From assembly GCA_037501455.1 (NCBI GenBank), contig CM074860.1:52958501-53022500 (forward strand): DNA of 64,000 bases, given 5' to 3'. Positions 23,864 to 34,183 of the stretch are shown here, piece after piece. A program made the translations under genes and the position numbers. The DNA comes from Lantana camara. Taxonomy: Eukaryota > Streptophyta > Magnoliopsida > Lamiales > Verbenaceae. The stretch's first letter is position 1. Every line of letters begins with the position of its first letter. The notes under the pieces were generated by a model that worked only from the letters and a program-made list of their open reading frames with translations, had not been told where the DNA came from and ran no database searches.

Positions 23864-24648
23864 CCGGCCAGTTCTTTTTTATTGCTCCGGTTTCGTTTTT
23901 CTTGTTTTTCTTCGCTTGTTTTATATTCCTCCACCTCTTTTATGACTTTTATGCTATGCTAACATGTATTATCTTGAGTGTTATGAAATTTTATGATTTT
24001 TCGTGGAATATTTTACGAGTTATGCTTCAATGTGTCTTCTTTGCTCCTAATGTGCGCATGCATGGACTTTGCTCTTAAGTTTGAACCCTAATTGCTATTT
24101 ATTCCTTATTTAATGACTTGTATGATACATATACATGTTATACTACGTGTTATGATCGTTATTTGAATTTCTTGGACTAATTTAGTATGATTTATGGAGA
24201 TGTTGAACTTTAACAAATTTGAACACTTCATGGAAGAATGGAATGAATGTTTATATGTCTTTAAGACATTAATAGTGCACATGAACGTGTTCAGTACCTA
24301 ATATACTCTTTTATGCATTCATATCATAATCATTTCATTGCCGAGCGTCTTATTTGGTCATTTTGAGTCTCACTTCACCTTTCTTGCACAGATTTTGATC
24401 CCGTTGGTGACGAGGCCGGTCCGTGAGGCTTTTATGTCTTCTTTTGTCGTTTCAAGGTGGGTTTCTCTTCTATGTAGATATATGACCCTATATATACCTT
24501 AAATGTGAAAGTTTTCGACCAAAATTAATATATATATATAGATAGTCGTTTTAAAGAGTAAATGTTTTCAATGTAAAGCCTTGTTTTATGAATCCTACCT
24601 AATGTTTTGGCGAGAAATGATCAAATGCACGAATGGAGCCCAGGGACT

Positions 24649-24749
24649 TAGTGTGAGTGGCTATCCGGGGAGGCACGGGCCGACGGTGATCCCTCACACT
24701 AGTTCCACCAATGAACGGCGTAACCGGACCTCGTTAGGAGTTAGCGAGG
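24649..24749 (+). other. Conserved two-stem RNA-like module in A2 3' LTR
   Basis: TAGTGTGAG/CTCACACTA stem and CCTCGTTA/TAGCGAGG hairpin with GGAGT loop, identical to the 5' LTR module. Confidence 0.62.
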
Positions 24750-25724
24750 AATGGACGCTGAGCGCCATCTGGGGAGTCATGTAACCCCTTTTGGTCAATG
24801 AATGGGTGGTCGGGCCTTGCAAACCCGCCACCAACCCGGAGGAAGAAGGTGTAAATGTTATTGAATGTGCACGAAAGAATGTTATGCATGAAAAGAAAGA
24901 ATGAATGAATGTTTAAATGAATTACACAAGGTGTTGGTTGGAGATAATGCACGCCCACTCGCCGGGCCAATAATGACCTAATGTAAATGAATCGTTATAA
25001 TCCCTTTTGATGATCTCTATTTCACCCACTTGGGAAATTCTTTAAAAACCTCACTCGGGATTATAGCTTTCATGTGAATGTTTAAATATCATCGTATATT
25101 ATATTTATGCCCTGTTTTTATACCCACCAGTCCCTTTTGGACTGAACCCGTTTGGTTTTCAGTTGTTTTATCCAGGTGTCAGGGAGCTAGGCGGGAATTC
25201 GAGTCATAGGTCTTGCATTCGTATCTAGCTCTTGTATTTTGGTCTTACACTTGCATACACTATTTATGATTATTGTATATGAATATTGTTATGGAGCGTA
25301 CTTGTTTTGGGCCGTGACTGCATGTGAATGGTGTATATGATCTATTTTTGGAGCTTTGATGCTCATGGTATATATATATATAAGATGTATGTTCATTTAT
25401 TGTTTCCGCTTTAGTGTTCAACTCTGATTCTGATGGTTTAAGGGTTAGTCCCGCCTAGCATAGAGTGTGTGTATGTCCCCGTTCGCCGTGATTTAGCTCG
25501 GGTATGGAATGTCCGTTTCATATTCGGGTCGAGTCTCGGTGCGGGGGATGTGGTACCTTGCGCTCTGGTGCTACAATAAGTGCTTTAATTTATTGTTGTA
25601 TTAACTGCTTTTGTATTAATGATACTCGATGTATTTTTTATTTCCAACCTATTCCTTGTACGGTTGTTGTGTGATTGTTTATTTAAATTTTGATATGGGA
25701 GTTTTGGAGGTTTTCTTTCTCTGT

Positions 25725-25840
25725 GTTTGAGAGACGGGGTTCTCTCATTGTTTGTTTGAAAGACGGGGTTCTCTCATTGTTTGTTTGAGAGACGGGGTTC
25801 TCTCGTTGTTGTCCGGGAGACGGGGTCTCTCGTTGTTGCT
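25725..25840. repeat. Tandem repeat, four units of about 29 bp
   Basis: AGACGGGG recurs at 25732, 25761, 25790 and 25818. Each unit contains a small inverted repeat such as GAGACGGGGTCTC or GAGA...TCTC, so the tract could fold into a row of hairpins. Confidence 0.9.
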
Positions 25841-25965
25841 TTTTACCTATTTAGTGTGCCTCTGGCGGCAACTTAGTCTTGCAAGTGTTTAGGCTTTCCG
25901 GTGAGACAAGGGTCGTGGGATGAACATGGAGAAGTCATGCTTAAAGCCAGGAATTCGAGACATTG

Positions 25966-25981
25966 GACCTGAGGACAGGTC
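25966..25981 (+). other. AGGA-loop hairpin before PPT (B)
   Basis: GACCTG and CAGGTC arms around AGGA, followed by the T-run and purine tract. Confidence 0.62.
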
Positions 25982-26002
25982 TTTTTTAAGGGGGAGAGGT
26001 TA

Positions 26003-29000
26003 TGACACCCCGTGTTTTCAAGACTAATCAAGTATGACGTCACGAGTGAGGTCAGACCGAGTGTTACATGTTTTAATTGTTTAACTATGTGACCTAATTA
26101 CTTTTATGTGTTTAAATTATCTAATTGTGTGATTAACTGCAATACTTAAACTTGTCTTCGATTTATATTGTTACTACGTGCGTGTGAATTGCAATTTAAT
26201 TTCCTAAGCTTGATTAAGTGTTTTATTATTCGTAATTTTGAGAATTATGTCCAATTGTCCTTAATCGAAACTTTATGTAATTCTTGGACTTAATTGAGAA
26301 ATTGATGAGGACTTATTTATGCCTTTTATTAATTGGATACTTGATTGCATTCACTTAAATTCTCTAAGGACTTGATTGCATTTTCCAGCTTTTCTTCCTC
26401 TATTCTTTGACGATATATCACCTATATACACATATACATACACATTGTTTCTCCATTCTCATACAACACAAGAGAGATACACACCCCATTCCTTTTCCTT
26501 TCAATCTCGATCAACCAAGGAAGCTTAAGCCAAGAATTTTCTTCCATCTTCTCAAAGGAAATCATCTTAAGACTTCATCCCTTCCATTTCTTATTTCGTC
26601 TACAAGGTGAGTTGGGTAAATATGTATATATATTGATGAATCCATGAGGGTTTATAGGGTTTTGTGATTTATACGAAATCCTTGAGCATATTGAGATATA
26701 TGTGAAGTATATAAGTTGATTAATGCATATATCACATGGCTTTTATAGAACTCGGAGCATATATGATCTTTTTCCATTTTGAGGGGTTTCATGGCATATT
26801 AAGTTGGATCAAATCATGTTTTCATGGATTATATGTGTCCTAAATGAGATATTATGATCATGTGCATGTTATATGTTGGTTTTGGAGTGTTATATGTGTT
26901 GTGGTTGGGAGTGGGAATGGTTTGAAACCATTCCCGTGTGTATCCCCGGTTTTTCCCCTGATTTTTCACCTAGCAGCTTCCCAAACGCCCGTTTGGTCCC
27001 TTAGTTCAATCACCAAACGCCCATTTACAAACCTACTGCCTCAACCCGAGCCTTCCCAAACGCCCGTGTGGCCGCCCAGTTCAAATTCCAAACGCCCGTT
27101 TGGGTTTCCTGGCTATTTTGAAAAAGTGTATTTACCCCTCAAACGAGTTCCGATTGACTTGATTTTTGAACCTCTGGAAACGTTTTGAAGTCTAGAACAA
27201 CCTACAATTAGAATTCCCTCAATATATTTGATCATTTGTGAGATATAATCAATTCTTTTTTGTGTCGCCACTTTACCGAAAATCTGCATTCACTCAACTT
27301 TTGGCTTACGCCATTTCCTCTTCGTTTTGAACTAGAATACGAGCCATATATTACCGGAAAGGTCTATTTGTCTACTTTCTTTTCCAACAAACAAAACTCA
27401 ATTCCAACTTCTAGAACTCAATATATTCCCATTTTTCCACAACCTATACATTTTCGAAAATTGTCAACTTTTGCTAAACTTTGCCAAAACCCTTCTTCTT
27501 GCGTTCCTTTCATCCCTTTGACTCATGTATGTGACTTATATAAATTGTATGCTTAATTATTTGGTAGTTAAGTTCTTATTTGACACTCCTTCGTCCTTAC
27601 TTGCTTAAACGTGATTGCTTGAATTCGTGCTCTATGTGAATTGAATTGTTTGATTAAATGGCATGAACATAATCACTCCAATTCATGACATATATATGAT
27701 TTATCTCATATTGAATCATGTCATGACATGCTACACCAATTCATAAACGTATGCCGTGCGTCTATTTGGTTCATTCATATGTCTAAGTCTTGTTCTTCTG
27801 TTCAGTTTGCTCAGGTACACCCGGGGTGGTGTTTTGTCGGCCTTGTTGATTCCGGGGTGGATCAAACGTTGTGTCTTCAATTTCTTCGGTGTAAGGTGAG
27901 GCTAGGATATAGGTAAACCTTAACGTAATGTGCTCGGTTTTAATTGCATGTGGTTTCATAAACCTTATATGTATGTAAATAAGTGTGAAATACGTATTTG
28001 TTCGGATATCCCACGAGCTTGCAAGTATGTTAAGCAATGTACGGGCCTATGTATACCTCTTTGGTTTGATTTAACATGTTTTGCCCCGTTGAGCTATATC
28101 TCTAACTGTATATCTCATGAGCCAAGTTTGGTAAGGAATGAGTTAATTATGAATGACATGGAGAGGGGTATATATAAGTATAGGTATATGTATAAGTTAT
28201 GTCCATCGGTCTCGGTTGTAGTGGGTTATGTGAAAGTTATGTATCTGTGTGTGTGGATCCAAGGAGCTATGGGTAAGGAATCATACCCCGGGACAGTATT
28301 GGGTTGTCGGGGTTCGGCCTGTGCATAGTCTCCATCCAAAGTATCATGTGTGACCTCGGGAGCTAGGGAAGGCGTGGTATTTTGATGCATTCGATATAAA
28401 AACCGGGGAGGACACGTCGGGGTTAGCTACCCCACGTGAGTTGGTTGAATTATGGATGGTTAGGGCGTATGCACGCTTTGACCACCGGAGTTGAGGTTGG
28501 TCAGTTATGATCTGTTATGTATGTATGTTTTCTGCTTTATTTCTGTTATGATATTTTCTGAGGTGATTGGGGAGTCTGAGCTCGTACCCGCCGAGTTCTA
28601 TATTAAGTATATGTTCTGTTGACGTTTGTGAAATAGGGTTCGATTATAACTTAAGTTAAAAGTTGTAGGCTTTACAAGTTATGTTGTTTTGTTTGAAACT
28701 GTTTAAGTAGCCTATATGTATGTATCACGAGGAAAATGCTTTGGCGTCAAAAACCTATCCCTGAGTTCATGAACATTACGATTTCTTTTGTACCTGCTTT
28801 GCTCTCTTATATATATCGTGTGAGTGTGTTAACCTCTCACTCAGTCGAGTTAAGACTGACCCCTCCTCGTTTTATATTTTTAGTTTACAGGTCCGGTTTG
28901 GAGTTCGTTCTAGGCGGAGTGTGTCAGTCCTTCGGAGTCTGTCTTCGAGTCTTTTGTTTAGTACGTTATCTTGCATTCGCATTCCTTTTACTTCGACTTA

Positions 29001-29359
29001 TGTATAAAATATATATAAATATTATGTTTGGAAATTCTGGTATTTATTGATATATTATTTCGGGACAGGCTTCTAGGGATAGACGAACCCGTTGAATTTA
29101 TGTTTATTGTTTGATTCGGGATTAGGTATTTGTGCTAGTTGAACCCGTCACCTGTTTGTTTGTTTGAAATGTTGCATGGCTTACTTTCTTGCTTTTGCAT
29201 TCTTATTTTGGGTGGTCAGGGTCTAAGTTCCGCCTAGCTTAGGTGTGAGTCAGTCAGTCTCCCGTTCGCCACTGTTTGGTTCATATACGGACTCTCCATT
29301 ACGTATGTGGATCGGACTTTGGTGTGGGGGATGTGGTGACCCACCGTACGGGTGCTACA
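26003..29359 (+). repeat. Element B 3' LTR (3357 bp)
   Basis: Begins TGACACCCCGTGTTTTC after a PPT and ends CGGGTGCTACA at 29359. Contains a splice-donor-like CTACAAG|GTGAGT at 26607, palindromes at 26981-27103, CCGTTCGCC at 29262-29270, and GTGTGGGGGATGTGGT near the end. The GGGAGCTAGG region near 28360 is a diverged version of the stem-2 region in other LTRs. Confidence 0.92.
26981..27103. repeat. Palindrome cluster CCAAACG..CGTTTGG in LTR B
   Basis: CCAAACGCCCGTTTGG at 26981-26996 and 27088-27103 (7-bp arms), with degenerate copies near 27013 and at 27056-27071. Confidence 0.9.
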
Positions 29360-29757
29360 GTTTATGATATTTAAATTATGTTCGTGCATGTTATTTAATA
29401 GAATAGTATTATATGATCAATTATGTCACAACAAGTTACATATAGTCAATTGATTTAATTGTCACGTAGTATATGATCAATGCTCATGCTAAGCTATGAC
29501 ATATGTTATGATATGATGCTATATTGTTATATGATTCATATATTATGAATTGATCTTATGTTATGACTTGGATTAATGAAATATCGTTTGATCATATCTT
29601 ATACACTTGATTAGTGTCACACCTTATAACCTAAGATAGAATAGTACTTTGATTAGACATTGTAACCTTAGGTTATATCTTTTAATCTAGATCACACATA
29701 CCTCTAATAATATGAACTTGAACCATAGATTATTACAAGATCATAATTTGTTTAAGG

Positions 29758-29850
29758 AGTGTATGTGTGTATGTGTCGTGTGTGTGTGCGTGTGTGTGTA
29801 CGTGTTCGTGTGTGTGTTCGTGTGTGTGCATGAGTGTGTGGGTTTAACGC
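29758..29850. repeat. GT-rich microsatellite
   Basis: Interrupted GTGTGTGT runs in the old C-like LTR, matching the tract at 50846-50935. On the minus strand it reads as an artefactual Thr-His repeat. Confidence 0.9.
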
Positions 29851-30721
29851 GAACCCTTTGACCGGACATTTGAATAGTAATCTTGGATAGTAACCTTGAA
29901 TAGTAATCTAGAATAGTACTTTTGAATAGTAAAATGGAATAAAATTCGGGATACCTAATTAGACGTTTGCACTTAGGGTTTCCCAACCTCGGGTCTAAAA
30001 TATCTTTTCAAAATGAGTTTTCTTTCATGGATTAGTTTCATAACCTTAGGGTTATGTTAGAATTCATAATTTGACTAATACTTACTCGGCTTTAGTAAGA
30101 TCATAGTCTCACGTTAAGATAACTCACTTCAACATGTTTCTTTATGTAATACCTTATCTCTAATACCCTAAATGGTAATACTCTCATGTGTTATCTCCTT
30201 ATGTGACTTCATCATTCATATTCATCATGTAGAGTGGGTCTTAGTTCTTAAGCTCACTTTGTAAGTCACTTACAGGAGTTAAGGTTGAGCACTGGGATCC
30301 CCAGGGCACTGTTTAATCATACTACGCATCTTTATCTATTACTAGGTGAGGTTAACTATTTCAAACTGGAACCATGATTATATCTATACTATCAAATGTT
30401 TTCAAAACCAACACCTAGTTCTTTCAATGCATTATTTTAAACTATTTCCTTATTGGGACAACTCTTTCATCAATCATTTGCTTCAGTTATCATTTACTCA
30501 AATATCATATATCGTTTCAAATATCATATTTATTCATCTCATTTATCGTTTCAAACAATCATATTCGTTTATTCAAAGATTATCGTTCATCGTTCATCAT
30601 AGCATCATTTCATTGTCCTTCACGGACTTCATTATATTCAAGCATTCGGATTTACCCCGGATGTTCATTCATATGCAAGCTTTATCGTTCATCGTTATTG
30701 GGCCCGATGGTTATGTGTGGA

Positions 30722-30816
30722 AGTGATGCTCGGGAGGTGAGCGCCAACGACATCACTAATATCGGCTGTTACCATTAGACAATTGACACCGACTTTAATC
30801 GAAGGTTGGTTAAGTC
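30722..30816 (+). other. Conserved two-stem RNA-like module in the old C-like LTR
   Basis: Stem 1: AGTGATG (30722-30728) with CATCACT (30751-30757). Stem 2: GACTTTAATC and GGTTAAGTC around loop GAAGGTT, with one bulged T and one U:G pair. Compared with C, the end pair of stem 1 and the loop-closing pair of stem 2 are changed on both sides. Confidence 0.6.
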
Positions 30817-31869
30817 AGGACAATCTGTCAGAGAAAAGACCGCAAATCCTTATCTCATTCCTCGTTCATCGTCACCTAGGGCTAGCTACCCGAAGTGACA
30901 CCGGAGAAGGGTGGTGCATGTGTGTATGTTCAAGATGTTGTTGATCTCGGTCCAACATCGCTCATCGTTCATGGTCTTCAAGGAGTAATGGTGGAAGATG
31001 CCTAGCTTGCGGGCATAAATCATTTTATAAACATTGGTTCATATTTATCAAAGTTATCCTTTACCCCTATCCCGCTTTATTAAAATCATATGAACCAAAT
31101 CATATCATATGTGTCCGCGTGTGACATCATCATTTACATATCAAATGTTTTATTAAGTATTTATCTTTTAAATCATTCTTCAAGGTAAACTTTATTCATT
31201 TCAAATATCCTTTCATTTCAAGAGTATTCCTTTTAAGTACTCCCTCACTTAGTCACTTTGACTAATACCTCTACATGTTTTCTGGCCTCATGGTTTCAGG
31301 TCTTGCAGCCGCATTCTAGAGGTATCTTGAAGCTCTAGAATATCTATTTTGCCTGAGTCAGGACTTACATGTTATTAATCTATTTTGTGTCCCGCATTAT
31401 AATATATGGCTGCATATGTTCCTAGCTTTATTCTGTAACTTGATACACTGCTTCTCTACTTATTACATGCTCCCGTGACATTGTCCAATTGCTTATATCA
31501 TATCATTACTTATCTCTTCTACTTAAACGTGACTGTATTGTTCATCATATGTGCTCATTACTTGTCACCACCACGCATGGAATTAAAGGTTTCAAATTTT
31601 CCTAAATTCCGCTGCATTATCATTGAGCATTCATCATGATCTTCGTCAACCGTTCGCCGGTGTATTTGTTGATTGATGGCTTATACCATTATTTCATGAG
31701 TATATCGGTGTGGGGGTTGGAGCATTCCACTCCATAAATATATACAAGTGGGGCGCTACATTCTACCTTAGAACAAATTCAATAGTTCCCCTTGGTCAAC
31801 TATTATCAATTTGCAACCAAGAAGCATTACCACCAAGTTTACACTCTCTCTCTTTCTTTGTGAAACAAG

Positions 31870-32273
31870 GTAAGTCAATATCTCCTTTCTTAGGGTGAAT
31901 TGTTAGAGTTAATTTTTCCGATCTAAGATTGAAACCTAGGATTGAATTTCATGTTGGGAGACACTTGAGATTGAATTGATAAATTCTAAGAGATTATGCT
32001 TGCTAGAATTAGGATTTATCCCTTGAATTGAATTCAACTTGAATTGGGTTGAATTTTTGAAGAATCCTAACTTCTAAGTAGTCTTGAGTCTGAATTATGA
32101 AGTTGAAGGTAGAGAATGTTGAGCTTAAATTGTAGATTATACGCTAGTCTGAATTTGAGTTGGGTAGATTGCAGAACTTTAAGTTAGAACTCACACAAGG
32201 TGTTTGATAAATTGTCTAAGTGAATTGTGATTGATTTTTATGTGCTTTGTCTTGCTATATTTGTTTGATTTAG
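31870..32273 (+). other. Possible leader intron of the Athila-like fragment
   Basis: Donor ACAAG|GTAAGT at 31870 and acceptor TTTGATTTAG ending at 32273, five bases before ATG 32279. The length of 404 nt is normal for a plant intron. Motif evidence only. Confidence 0.4.
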
Positions 32274-32278
32274 GTACT

Positions 32279-33518
32279 ATGGGTCGAACTAAGCGCTCGA
32301 GAGTTCCGGAGCCCTTCACGACTACATCCCGGTTGGACCATCAACCGTTGGAATCGGTTAATATAACAGTGAATACTGTGGGGAATCCTTTTCAAAGGAA
32401 TTTAACAAGGATCATTGTGTCTACTAGATTCTTCTAGGACATGTGGATGGAGAAGTTTGAGGCTTGGAAAGAAGTGAAAAGATTGTTTGACAACATAGGT
32501 TGGTTACCGTTCCTTACTATGAAGGATTTGATGTACGCCGAGATGACTGCCGCTTTCTTCACCACAATGAACTTCGATCCGGTGGACAACACCTTGACTT
32601 TTACTCTAGATGATATGGAAACTCGAGCATGGAATGTGAGCCGGATAAGAGAGATTCTTCATTTCCCAGCTAATGACACAAATTCTTTGCCTAAATGGAG
32701 TGATGCTTAGAGAGAGGCGGTATGGATATCCTTCCCTTTGCGAGAGGGTGTTCCTAGTTATTCCCCACGATGCACACATGATAGCTATCTTGATTCATTA
32801 GTTTGGGTGGTAGTCCATAGGATTTAGCCACGGGATTTTGTCCTAGATATGGAAGAGATAGCCATATTATTGAGACTGAGTTGGGTATAATGTACATGAT
32901 GAAGGAAGGCATCAAGTTTGATGGAACGATTGAGTTTTTATGGAAGCTTCAGGAGATTGTAGGGAGTGTTACTTGAACGATTACTCACGGTGCATATGTG
33001 ATGATGTTTGCTCGGGGAGATGAATTGGAGATCTTGGGGGTCATTGCATGTTGACTTTGGATATGATATTGGTCCATAGTACTTGGAGAATGTAGGCTTG
33101 GCTATTGCTTGGGAGTGGAGAACTGAAGGAGTATAATTTGCCATGGTGGCCAATTTGGGATAGAGATCGGCTCTGGCAGATGTATAGCTGGGGTAAGGCC
33201 CGGTTTGATGAGCTTTCAGAGAGGCAGAAGGAGCTTTTAGCTCGGATACTTGATAGGCCACATGGCGAATTTGGGATTCTTTGCAGTGCCACGCCTGTTG
33301 TTGATGAAGCTAGTGATGGAGCTCCTATTACTATGAGAGGCTTACGTGCAGAGTTGGCAGGATTAAGGGCTGATTTGACTACCGTGATCATGAGAGTTGA
33401 GGATTTAGCGCATTATGTGGATGAGCGATTCGATGAGTGGGAGTCTCGGTTGGAGGATAAGTTCGAAGTGTTCTGTGCTCGTGTTGATCAGTACTCTGGA
33501 GGACCCCCATCACCCTGA
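32279..33518 (+). pseudogene. Athila-like ORF1 / putative plant transposon protein, broken
   Basis: ATG 32279 starts MGRTKRSRVPEPF. An in-frame TAG at 32435-32437 is followed by the same frame (DMWMEKFEAWKEVKRL, then LDDMETRAWNVSRIREILHF) to a TAG at 32708-32710 and a further stop near 32826. A frameshift leads to a third open piece (33105-33518) ending in a heptad-like region (LRAELAGLRADL to EDKFEVFCARVDQ), probably coiled coil. The layout STRFF, then LF(D/E)NIGW, then a 'LDDM' segment, then a coiled-coil end recalls the ORF1/Gag-like protein of Athila-type elements and the plant transposon protein domain. That is from memory of the family, not a search. It is not functional as it stands. 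Confidence 0.6.
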
Positions 33519-33703
33519 TTCTGTTATTTTGTTTTTCTCCCCCGATTTCTAGACATTCTTTCTAGGCATATTCGTTGATATGTTTGGATATTTTTGCTAC
33601 ACTTAGATTTTTGCATATGTTTGAACTCCTGAATTTTGTTTATGCAATTGTGCTCTTCTTTACGTGAATTTGTGAGTTGTGTGTTCATTGTTGAATGCAT
33701 GTT

Positions 33704-34146
33704 TGTAGCGCCTCCCCAACACTACAACCCCGCACCGCAATACTCCCTGAGTGGAGGTTAGACCCAACACTCAGGAAATACTACGGCGAACGGTCAGGAT
33801 GATATATGAATGGAGTATGTGACACAGTGCAGCGGAAGATAAAGAGATTCAACTTTACCAATGAACGGGGAGGATAACTTACAATGAACAAGGATTATCA
33901 TTATTGATCAAAGTAGTTCGCAGAAGAGTACAACAGGTTGACATGCAAGGACAAAGTATGAGATGGTTTGTTTCTACAGAGAGTAGGCTCAAGACAGTGT
34001 ACTCTTAGGATCGGATCCAACCTACGGTTGTAGTGCTTCAAGATACCTCTAGTTGTCGTTCATTGATTCCTGAAATCATGCATTTTAAAAATAGGCGAGA
34101 GGGTTAGTCAAAGTGACTAAGTGAAGGGGGTATGAGGGTTTATAGA

Positions 34147-34183
<37 letters not shown>

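Larger units (their letters stand above)
14718..25575 (+). mobile_element. Element A2: full-length Ty3/gypsy chromovirus (10.9 kb), decayed
   Basis: Complete structure: 5' LTR 14718-17770, PBS 17779-17790, gag-pol 17984-22491, PPT, 3' LTR 22524-25575. The flanks GTAAG (14713-14717) and ATAAG (25576-25580) look like a 5-bp duplication with one later change. Domain order Gag-PR-RT-RNaseH-IN with a GPY/F and chromodomain-like tail, together with 3-kb LTRs, fits the Tekay/Del clade. The two LTRs differ by roughly two percent by eye. Coding is broken by three stops and a frameshift. It is inserted in the interior of element B. Confidence 0.95.
22524..25575 (+). repeat. Element A2 3' LTR (3052 bp)
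   Basis: TGTAACGCCCCGACTTTT start and CTCTGGTGCTACA end. Nearly the same as 14718-17770, with scattered substitutions. Splice donor equivalent at 23298, palindromes at 23742-23863, and CCGTTCGCCG near 25480. Confidence 0.95.
25576..26002 (+). mobile_element. Element B interior, 3' end with PPT
   Basis: Non-coding. Starts with ATAAG, the right target duplication of A2. It holds a 29-bp tandem repeat, an AGGA-loop hairpin (GACCTG/CAGGTC, 25966-25981) and the purine tract TTAAGGGGGAGAGG (about 25987-26000) next to the 3' LTR. Confidence 0.75.
7806..29359 (+). mobile_element. Element B: non-coding LTR retrotransposon carrying nested insertions
   Basis: Outer element made of a truncated 5' LTR (7806-8585), PBS (8594-8605), interior pieces 8606-11024, 14501-14717 and 25576-26002, a PPT, and a 3' LTR (26003-29359). 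The interior totals about 3 kb once solo LTR S and element A2 are removed, and it has no recognisable gag or pol. It therefore resembles a large retrotransposon derivative that would need enzymes in trans. The two LTRs share homology from 7806/28099 onward (for example TATCTCATGAGCCAAGTTTGG). No left TSD can be checked because the LTR start is missing. Confidence 0.72.
29360..31760 (+). repeat. Old LTR fragment related to the element C LTR
   Basis: From TTTAAATTATGTTCGTGCATG onward it follows the C LTR (from about 50425) to a terminus GGGGCGCTACA at 31760. Shared landmarks include the TG microsatellite, the GAATAGTA repeats near 29880, GGGATCCCCAGGGCAC near 30300, GGGAGGTGAGCGCCAACGAC near 30734, and CCGTTCGCCG at 31650-31659. 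Divergence is high. The first 1.4 kb of the LTR is missing, with element B adjoining on the left. Confidence 0.82.
31761..33703 (+). mobile_element. Athila-like retrotransposon fragment, left part
   Basis: Follows the terminus of the old C-like LTR. It holds a leader with a possible intron, a broken ORF1 and a 3' tail, and is interrupted by element K at 33704. It resumes at 40786. Confidence 0.5.

Noticed and set aside
29741..29986. Thr-His repeat protein (also at 50789-51067 and 61200-61478)
   Set aside because: Produced by the GT microsatellite read on the minus strand.
31710..31898. 62-codon ORF across the old LTR terminus
   Set aside because: It crosses the LTR/flank junction at 31760 and ends at a likely splice donor; chance ORF.
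32279..33518. Host gene
   Set aside because: Several stops and a frameshift, no supported exon structure beyond the leader, and resemblance to plant transposon ORF1 proteins.
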